From: CAZLFA01 sp964558665
GTDB lineage: Bacteria; Desulfobacterota; Syntrophia; Syntrophales; PHBD01
Direction of reading: 5' to 3'
Length of the DNA stretch: 58,837 nt
Assembly: GCA_964558665.1 (NCBI GenBank)
Contig: CAZLFA010000016.1
Coordinates: forward strand, 1-58,837
This document shows, one piece after another, positions 53,199 to 58,837 of this stretch; position 1 is the stretch's first letter; the number at the start of each line of letters is the position of its first letter. The notes beneath the pieces are model-generated. The model saw only the letters and a list, made by a program, of their open reading frames with translations, made no database searches and had not been told where the DNA came from. The translations under genes and the position numbers were made by a program.

Positions 53199-54185
53199 AT
53201 GCAGGATGCATTGCTGAAGATAGAGGATTTGAAAAAATACTTTGTATCAACAGGAGGATTTCTGTCCGGCCATCACGGAATCGTCAAGGCGGTGAACGGC
53301 GTGGACCTGGTGATAAACAGGGGCGAGACACTCGGGCTGGTAGGGGAGAGCGGTTGCGGGAAATCCACTCTCGGAAGGCTCATCATGAGGCTTGAAGAGC
53401 CGCTGTCGGGCAGCATCATTTACGAGGGACAGGATGTGCTCAGCTATTCCGGGAATAGATTAAAACAATACAGGAAAAAGGTGCAGATCATTTTTCAGGA
53501 TCCTTACTCTTCTCTCAATCCGCGAATGACGGCGGGTGACATCATCGGAGAGCCGCTGCTTATTCATGGCATTGCCGACGGTAAGCAGAGCAGAAAACAG
53601 GTCGGCCGGCTGATGGAAACAGTCGGGCTTTCTGTGGAACAGATGGAGAGATATCCACATGAATTCAGCGGAGGGCAAAGGCAGCGCATAGGCATCGCCA
53701 GGGCCATTGTCATGGAGCCGCAGCTTGTAATCGCCGATGAGCCGGTATCGGCGCTTGATGTATCCATACAGGCGCAGATTCTCAATCTCATGAAGGACCT
53801 GCAAAGGGATCTGGGCCTGACATACCTTTTCATTACGCATGACCTGGCTGTGGTGCGCCATATTAGCGACCGGATTGCCGTCATGTACCTCGGAAAAATT
53901 GTGGAGCTGGCCGGATGCCGGGAGTTGTTTGACAAACCCGTGCATCCATATACGCAGGCTCTTCTTGCCGCGGCTCCCGGAGCCGGGCCAAGAGAGAGTA
54001 AGACCCGGCCGGTGATCCGCGGAGACATCCCGAGCCCCGTAAACGTCCCGCCTGGATGCAGTTTCCATCCCCGGTGTCCATGCCGTATGGATATCTGCGA
54101 CAAGGAAAGTCCTCTTCTTGAAGATGTCAGCGAAGGTCATGCCGTGTCCTGTCATCTGGCAGGCAGGGAAAGGCGGCTTCAATGA
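53199..54185 (+). CDS. oppF: Oligopeptide/dipeptide ABC transporter ATPase (OppF/DppF type)
   Basis: A 328-aa ATPase. Walker A GESGCGKST, the signature FSGGQRQRIGIARA and Walker B LVIADEPVSALD are intact; the C-terminal PGCSFHPRCPCRMDIC is the family cysteine tail. The QDPYSSLNPRMT segment is typical of OppF. It pairs with the previous gene. The permeases must be elsewhere, or the pair may serve several transporters. Confidence 0.92.
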   Translation: MQDALLKIEDLKKYFVSTGGFLSGHHGIVKAVNGVDLVINRGETLGLVGESGCGKSTLGRLIMRLEEPLSGSIIYEGQDVLSYSGNRLKQYRKKVQIIFQDPYSSLNPRMTAGDIIGEPLLIHGIADGKQSRKQVGRLMETVGLSVEQMERYPHEFSGGQRQRIGIARAIVMEPQLVIADEPVSALDVSIQAQILNLMKDLQRDLGLTYLFITHDLAVVRHISDRIAVMYLGKIVELAGCRELFDKPVHPYTQALLAAAPGAGPRESKTRPVIRGDIPSPVNVPPGCSFHPRCPCRMDICDKESPLLEDVSEGHAVSCHLAGRERRLQ

Positions 54186-54277
54186 TGGAAAACAGTGTGA
54201 TGTTCAGATCGGATGATCTTCATACTGATTCATTATTTTTAAAAAAGGCTTGATTTAGAGCGAGAATGATGTTAAAA

Positions 54278-54355
54278 GTTTTGCCACAGCCCGCCGGTAA
54301 TGCGTATCGGTTGTGCCGATGCGATAGATCGAGAGGGGCGGCGGGATGAGAAAAC
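54278..54355. other. Strongly structured intergenic element
   Basis: Nested stems: GTTTT with AAAAC, CCCGCCG with CGGCGGG, and inside CGTATCGG with CCGATGCG (one wobble) around a TTGTG loop. The fold holds on either strand. No T run follows, so it is not a plain terminator. I do not recognise it as a known riboswitch; it lies between oppF and the second cold-shock gene. Confidence 0.5.
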
Positions 54356-54384
54356 AGTTGGTAATCACTTTTCAGCAGTGCAAT

Positions 54385-54435
54385 AAAAGGCCACTTACAG
54401 TTCACTGATGAGTATCAGGAGTTGGGGTGGCTTTT
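54385..54435 (+). promoter_or_regulatory. Hairpin in the leader of the second cold-shock gene
   Basis: AAAAG and CCAC pair with GTGG and CTTTT around an inner stem CTGAT-GAGT-ATCAG. The architecture parallels the hairpin at 304-340, and the stretch after it (ATCCGGCTG, then GA, a T run and AAAGGAGGATA) matches that of the first gene. Confidence 0.5.
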
Positions 54436-54493
54436 GTATTTGTGATGATGAGTGATCCGGCTGGGGGACTTTTTTTGAAAGGAGGATACAGTT

Positions 54494-54694
54494 TTGGCAG
54501 AGGGAAAAGTAAAGTGGTTCAACGAAAAGAAGGGGTTTGGTTTCATCGAGAACGATGAAGGTGGGGATGTTTTTGTTCATTTTAGCGCGATTCAGGGTAG
54601 TGGCTTTAGAACGCTGCACGAGGGGCAGAGAATTCGCTTCGAAATCGAGCAGGGTAAAAAAGGTCCGGCTGCTGTGAACGTACAGCCATTATAA
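54494..54694 (+). CDS. Cold-shock protein (CspA family)
   Basis: A 66-aa paralogue of the first cold-shock protein, with GKVKWFN, KGFGFIE and VFVHF motifs. It starts with TTG, supported by AAAGGAGG 8 nt upstream. Using a rare start codon together with a conserved leader suggests control of translation. A terminator follows 27 nt after the stop. Confidence 0.94.
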   Translation: MAEGKVKWFNEKKGFGFIENDEGGDVFVHFSAIQGSGFRTLHEGQRIRFEIEQGKKGPAAVNVQPL

Positions 54695-54721
54695 TCAAAC
54701 TCATAGACAGATTAACTTTGC

Positions 54722-54757
54722 GCCCCGGGAGCATAAATGCACCGGGGCCTTTTTTTA
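54722..54757 (+). terminator. Rho-independent terminator after the second cold-shock gene
   Basis: GCCCCGG pairs with CCGGGGC across a 13-nt loop, followed by a T run. Confidence 0.92.
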
Positions 54758-54799
54758 TCCCGGATTACGCAATAAAAAAGTAATACCCTTTGGCATCGT

Positions 54800-54833
54800 G
54801 GTCAAAAAGGCTTTCTGCAGCTCAGATTGGTAT
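54800..54833 (+). repeat. Decayed fragment of repeat family C
   Basis: GGTCAAAAAGGCTTTCTGC followed by AGCTCAGATTGGTAT matches the left half of the element at 22382. The other half is missing. Confidence 0.5.
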
Positions 54834-54847
54834 AATAAGTAAATCGA

Positions 54848-56221
54848 TTAAGTGCTCGCGTTAGCGTTTGCTTTAGCTTTGGCTTCGATCACTCGCAGTT
54901 CCTTCCCTGCCCAGACAAGAATGACAAAGAAGGCAATGCCGCTTGATATGGGATTCGCCATCCATATGCCGTTCAGACCGAAGAAGTTCGGCAGTATAAG
55001 AAGAAGGGGGATCAAAAAGAATACATCCCGGACAAACATCAGGAGCATGGAAGTGGTTCCCTTTCCCAGACCAAGAAACATGTTTATCCAGACGAGGGAC
55101 GGTGCTATCAGGGGGAGCGTGGAGACAAATATCCTGAGCGCCGGCACACCGATGCTTATCAGGGTCTCATCCTTTGTAAAGGCCGCCATTATTTGCGGAG
55201 CAAATATTTCCATAATGGAACAGCAGATAACCGCGAAGATCGTTGAAAACCTGACAGCCACCCGTACGGTTTCCAGAAGCCTTCCGTAATGCCTTGCCCC
55301 TTCATTGAAGCCTACCATAGGCATCAAGCCGTGGCCGATGCCGAACAGTACCATCATGACCAAGCCGTTTATACGGAAGCACACCCCCAGGGTTGCAAGC
55401 GCGTGCGGACCGAAGTGAGCCAGAGAATGGTTATACACAACGATCACCGCGCTGATGACCAGGTTCATGATAACGGATGGGAAGCCTGTTTGGTATATAG
55501 AGTAGATAATATCGGGTGCAGGGCGGAGATAACGCCACTCAATATGATATTTTGAAGTGGGATGGCACAGGAAAATAAAGGATAGCAGGCTGCCTGCAAA
55601 TTGTGCAATACATGCGGAAACGGCTGCGCCGACAATTCCCATCCTTGGGAAGGGACCCCAGCCAAGAATGAGCAAAGGGTCCAAAAGGGAACCTGTAACG
55701 GCAAAGGAAAGAATGACGATCATCGATAGATTAGGCCGTCCTTCCGCCCTGATAAGATTGTTGCAGATCATCATAAACAAAAGCAGCGGCGATCCTAAGA
55801 CGGCAACAACAAGATAGTCCTTTGCAAGCGGCAGTATTTCTTCGGTGGCTCCGAAAAAACGGAGAATATTGTCCGGGTAGGCCAATGTTGAAATGATAAT
55901 GAGCATGCCGAAAACGGCCGTGATAAGAAAAACCTGTCCTGCTGCCTGCTGAGCCTTTTCAGCTTTTCCGGCTCCGAACATCCGGGCCGCGAACGAACCT
56001 GCTCCTATTCCCGTTCCTATGCCGACGGCAGCGAATATCATCTGAATGGGGAATGTCACTGTAAAAGCGGCGATGGCATGCGGATTAATGCGTGCCAGCC
56101 AGAAGGTGTCCATGAGGTTGTACACCGCTGCAACCAGCATGGCCGCGACTGAAGGCCAGCTCATCTTCAGAAGTAAAGGGAGTATAGGCCCTTTGCCGAG
56201 ATCAAGTCCTCTGCCGGTCAT
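54848..56221 (-). CDS. MATE family efflux transporter
   Basis: A 457-aa protein with 12 predicted helices. The N-terminal PILPLLLKMSWPSVAAMLVA, NLMDTFWLARI and the second-half repeat (LATLGVCFRINGLVMMVLFG, then GHGLMPMVGFNEGA) show the two-fold MATE layout. It probably exports cationic drugs or metabolites in exchange for sodium or protons. It diverges from miaA across a 152-nt gap, and the ribosome binding site is weak. Confidence 0.92.
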   Translation of the reverse strand: MTGRGLDLGKGPILPLLLKMSWPSVAAMLVAAVYNLMDTFWLARINPHAIAAFTVTFPIQMIFAAVGIGTGIGAGSFAARMFGAGKAEKAQQAAGQVFLITAVFGMLIIISTLAYPDNILRFFGATEEILPLAKDYLVVAVLGSPLLLFMMICNNLIRAEGRPNLSMIVILSFAVTGSLLDPLLILGWGPFPRMGIVGAAVSACIAQFAGSLLSFIFLCHPTSKYHIEWRYLRPAPDIIYSIYQTGFPSVIMNLVISAVIVVYNHSLAHFGPHALATLGVCFRINGLVMMVLFGIGHGLMPMVGFNEGARHYGRLLETVRVAVRFSTIFAVICCSIMEIFAPQIMAAFTKDETLISIGVPALRIFVSTLPLIAPSLVWINMFLGLGKGTTSMLLMFVRDVFFLIPLLLILPNFFGLNGIWMANPISSGIAFFVILVWAGKELRVIEAKAKANANAST

Positions 56222-56373
56222 GGGCTTATTTTTCCGGGGTGTTTTGCAGCAATATGAGAGTATGCATCATCGGTATCATTCGTTTGCTATTGGCACTGGG
56301 AGTTGCTATCATGCATTAGATTCAGATATCAAGATATTTCAGAAACATCCGCTTTGGGGAAAGGAAGCTGTTT

Positions 56374-57315
56374 TTGGAGAACTCAGGCATCGATGCGGAT
56401 AAATCATATAACCTGATAATAGTTCTGGGGGCCACTGCGTCGGGTAAGACGAGGCTTGCCGCCCGCCTTGCCAAAGAGCTGGGGGCTGAGATAATATCGG
56501 CTGATTCACGACAGGTTTACCGCGGGATGGACATAGGAACGGGAAAGGATCTCGGCGAATTTCACGTTGAAGGTGTGGATGTCCCCTTCCACCTGATCGA
56601 TGTTGCCGATCCGTCGGCGGAGTTCAGCGTCTTTTCGTACCAGAGGCTTTTTTTTGAATGCTTCATTGAAATATCATCGAGGGGTATTGTGCCGATCATG
56701 GTTGGCGGCACCGGGCTTTATATAGATTCCGTAGTCAGGAACTATGAGATGATCGAAGTTCCTGAAAATCATGATTTGAGGGCGAGTCTGCAGGATGTAG
56801 AGGATTCGGTGCTGGTCGAGAGACTTGAGGCGCTTAATCCGAGGCTGCACAACAAAACGGATCTGGCGGAACGCAGCAGGATCATTCGCGCCATTGAGAT
56901 CGCTGAATTCTCAAAGAATCTCAGAGAAGATTATACACTGAACAGGCCTTTTATAAATCCGCTGATAGCAGGGATTTTCTGGGATCGTGAAGAACTGCGA
57001 AGAAGGATTACGAAAAGACTGGAAGAAAGGCTTAATGCCGGGATGATAGATGAAGTAAGAAGGCTTAATCTGGCAGGTATCGGTTGGGATAAGCTGGATT
57101 TTTTCGGCCTGGAGTATCGTTACGTCGGCAGATATCTGCGCGGGCTTTTGAGTTTCCAGGAGATGTTCGATCAGTTGAATACAAAAATCCACCAGTTTGC
57201 CAAGCGTCAGGCAACATGGTTCAGGCGCATGGAAAAGCAGGGAATAAGAATAAACTGGATTTCCGGAGATGACTATCCGGCGCTGCAAAAAATCGTCAAG
57301 GAAAACATGACATGA
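56374..57315 (+). CDS. miaA: tRNA dimethylallyltransferase
   Basis: A 313-aa protein from a TTG start (AAAGGAAG upstream). The P-loop GATASGKT (19-26), SADSRQVYRGMDIGTGK, GGTGLYIDSVV and AKRQATWFRRM motifs identify MiaA, which adds a dimethylallyl group to A37 of tRNAs reading U-initial codons. The middle insertion domain is short and differs from E. coli MiaA, as in some other bacterial branches. Its stop overlaps the start of the next gene by 4 nt. Confidence 0.95.
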   Translation: MENSGIDADKSYNLIIVLGATASGKTRLAARLAKELGAEIISADSRQVYRGMDIGTGKDLGEFHVEGVDVPFHLIDVADPSAEFSVFSYQRLFFECFIEISSRGIVPIMVGGTGLYIDSVVRNYEMIEVPENHDLRASLQDVEDSVLVERLEALNPRLHNKTDLAERSRIIRAIEIAEFSKNLREDYTLNRPFINPLIAGIFWDREELRRRITKRLEERLNAGMIDEVRRLNLAGIGWDKLDFFGLEYRYVGRYLRGLLSFQEMFDQLNTKIHQFAKRQATWFRRMEKQGIRINWISGDDYPALQKIVKENMT

Positions 57316-58682
57316 TGGAGCCCGCTGCAATCCGGAAATATTTAAAAACCTACGCAGAGAAGGATGACCGCCCTCTCTGCTGCGGATCTCTTGCCGGAAT
57401 CGAGCGGGTTGTGGTGATACCTGCCCTCGCGGAAAGAAAAAGCCTTTTTAACACCATTCTTTCACTCGCGGAAAACCCGCCGGAGGAACTGCAGAGGACC
57501 CTGGTGCTTTGCGTCATCAATAATCGTCCGTACGGCATTGCGGATTCGGCCGATATCGCCGACAACCGGGAAACATTGCGCATACTGATGGATGTTATTG
57601 CAGGCCGTATTCCCGACGAGATTTCACCTGAACATGACATAAGACGGATGAACACCATGATTCGGGCAAATGGCCTGAGATTGTCGTGTCTGGACGCATC
57701 TTCGGAAGGCCGGGAAATGCCGGCAAAAAACGGAGGTGTCGGCATGGCCAGAAAAATCGGCATGGACAGAGCCTTGTCGATCCTTGATTATTCCTCGGGA
57801 AAGGAGCAACTGCTCTACTGTCTTGATGCCGATACTCTCGTGGAAAAAAATTACCTTCTTGAGACACAAAACTATTTCAGCACCAACAGGACCGTTGCCG
57901 CCGTTGTTTCCTATGCCCACCAGGAGGCCACTGATGACCGTCTCCGAGCTGCTGCATGCTGTTACGAAATTTTTCTGAGATACTATGTCATGGGGCTGTC
58001 GTACGCGGTGTCTCCCTATGCGTTTCATACAATCGGCTCCACAATGATTTGCAGCGCGGAGGCGTATGCGTCGGTTCGGGGCATGGTCAGACGCGATGCG
58101 GCGGAAGACTTCTATTTTTTGAACAAGCTTGCCAAAATAGGCAAAGTCGGCCATATCACAGCGACGAAAGTTTATCCGTCATCCAGGGTATCGACACGGG
58201 TGCCTTTCGGTACAGGAAGAAGGATGATCCGTTACCGGGAGGGAGACCATGATGAGTACAGGTTTTACAACCCCGCTATCTTCCTTATCCTCAAACGATG
58301 GCTTCAGGAAATGACGGAACATCCTGACCGCAGCCCGGAGCAGATCAGAAGATCGGCCGGGGATATCTCTCCGCTGCTTGCCGATTATCTGGAAACCAGC
58401 TCCTTTTATGAATCATGGGAAAAGATCAAGGCGAACAGCGGCAACGGCAATACTCTGAAAAGGCAGTTTCACATCTGGTTTGATGCCTTCAGAACGTTGA
58501 AGTTTGTCCACTATCTTACAGAAAAGGGCATCGCCAGGATTCCCATGTGCGATGCCCTTGACCGACTCTTGAAGTTATCGCAAAAAAAATCACCGGTTCC
58601 AAAACACGAACAGGCGATACCTCCCGCTGAAATCCAGCGGGCGATTCTGGACTATCTGCGAAACGATATATGCCGGCGATAA
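57312..58682 (+). CDS. Glycosyltransferase family 2-like protein, function unknown
   Basis: A 456-aa protein. A GT-A fold is suggested by VVVIPALAERKSLFNTI near residue 33, the long nucleotide-binding region, LLYCLDADTLV with the DxD pair Asp172 and Asp174, and FLNKLAKIGKVG. An AEDFYFLNK-type acidic residue may be the catalytic base. The C-terminal 150 residues are helical and unknown. No membrane helices are seen, unlike many GT2 enzymes. It is translationally coupled to miaA, an unusual neighbour. Confidence 0.75.
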   Translation: MMEPAAIRKYLKTYAEKDDRPLCCGSLAGIERVVVIPALAERKSLFNTILSLAENPPEELQRTLVLCVINNRPYGIADSADIADNRETLRILMDVIAGRIPDEISPEHDIRRMNTMIRANGLRLSCLDASSEGREMPAKNGGVGMARKIGMDRALSILDYSSGKEQLLYCLDADTLVEKNYLLETQNYFSTNRTVAAVVSYAHQEATDDRLRAAACCYEIFLRYYVMGLSYAVSPYAFHTIGSTMICSAEAYASVRGMVRRDAAEDFYFLNKLAKIGKVGHITATKVYPSSRVSTRVPFGTGRRMIRYREGDHDEYRFYNPAIFLILKRWLQEMTEHPDRSPEQIRRSAGDISPLLADYLETSSFYESWEKIKANSGNGNTLKRQFHIWFDAFRTLKFVHYLTEKGIARIPMCDALDRLLKLSQKKSPVPKHEQAIPPAEIQRAILDYLRNDICRR

Positions 58683-58706
58683 TTGTGCTAAACAGGGATT
58701 ATGTCC

Positions 58707-58735
58707 TTGACGCCGGGTATTAATTTGCATATATC
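58707..58735 (+). promoter_or_regulatory. Promoter reading out of the window
   Basis: TTGACG and TATATC are separated by 17 bp. A gene would start beyond the end; nothing else is seen from 58683 to the end. Confidence 0.45.
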
Positions 58736-58837
58736 CTAAACAACTTGGTTATGGCTGAAGATCAACGTAATTACAGGGGGAATCAGATCCGTCCAATATA
58801 ACTTTTTAGAAATTGAAAAGGGTACCCACAATCAGGT

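Noticed and set aside
1..58837. tRNA, rRNA or transposase genes
   Set aside because: None could be recognised by eye in the gene-free stretches; a dedicated search was not possible here.

Overview
The window reads as a chromosomal segment of a Gram-negative anaerobe, most likely a deltaproteobacterium (Desulfobacterota, perhaps Syntrophales-like). The reasons are several multi-PAS histidine kinases, a TRAP transporter, B12-type radical SAM enzymes, an omptin-type outer-membrane protease, a LytM/NlpD-type protein and a PduL-type phosphotransacylase. This placement is inference from gene content; there is no rRNA or marker gene to confirm it. No tRNA, rRNA, CRISPR array or transposase was seen.

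Layout. 1-2.4 kb: a cold-shock gene and an exported TPR protein. 2.9-6.2 kb: an exported protein with 14 WD40 repeats and a caspase-like domain. 6.3-12.2 kb: a minus-strand run of PAS histidine kinase, PaaG-like enoyl-CoA hydratase/isomerase, omptin protease and C45 acyltransferase/hydrolase. 12.4-14.7 kb: one gene fusing a cyclic-nucleotide-binding-like domain, acetate kinase and PduL phosphotransacylase. 14.9-18.9 kb: lytic transglycosylase, flavoprotein, macro-domain protein and a circularly permuted cofactor-independent phosphoglycerate mutase. 19-22.3 kb: coiled-coil protein, Pcm, NlpD-like protein and a radical SAM protein. 22.5-30.6 kb: a kinase-fold protein and two tandem zinc-ribbon/adenylate cyclase/AAA-ATPase/TPR paralogues, the first broken by a stop and a frameshift. 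30.7-33.8 kb: two overlapping radical SAM genes beside a cyclopropane fatty acid synthase remnant.

34.2-36.9 kb: a membrane hybrid histidine kinase. 36.9-42.4 kb: TRAP transporter plus PxpABC 5-oxoprolinase, a likely 5-oxoproline uptake and hydrolysis unit. 42.4-43.9 kb: panC-panD with a structured leader and a perfect terminator. 43.9-46.5 kb: SprT-like protein, response regulator, J-domain protein and a 94-aa sigma-region-4 protein. 46.6-50.3 kb: a MrfA/MrfB-like repair helicase and exonuclease pair. 50.6-54.2 kb: leucyl aminopeptidase with two oligopeptide ABC ATPases but no permeases. 54.2-58.8 kb: structured intergenic DNA, a second cold-shock gene, MATE transporter, MiaA and a glycosyltransferase-like protein.

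Three families of small palindromic intergenic repeats, in full, internally deleted and fragment forms, lie in gaps across the window. They create false N-terminal extensions on several genes, and one ends the broken cfa remnant. The strongest candidates for new biology are the circularly permuted phosphoglycerate mutase (17266-18852), the three-domain acetate kinase fusion (12357-14687), the double-propeller WD40-caspase and the repeat families.
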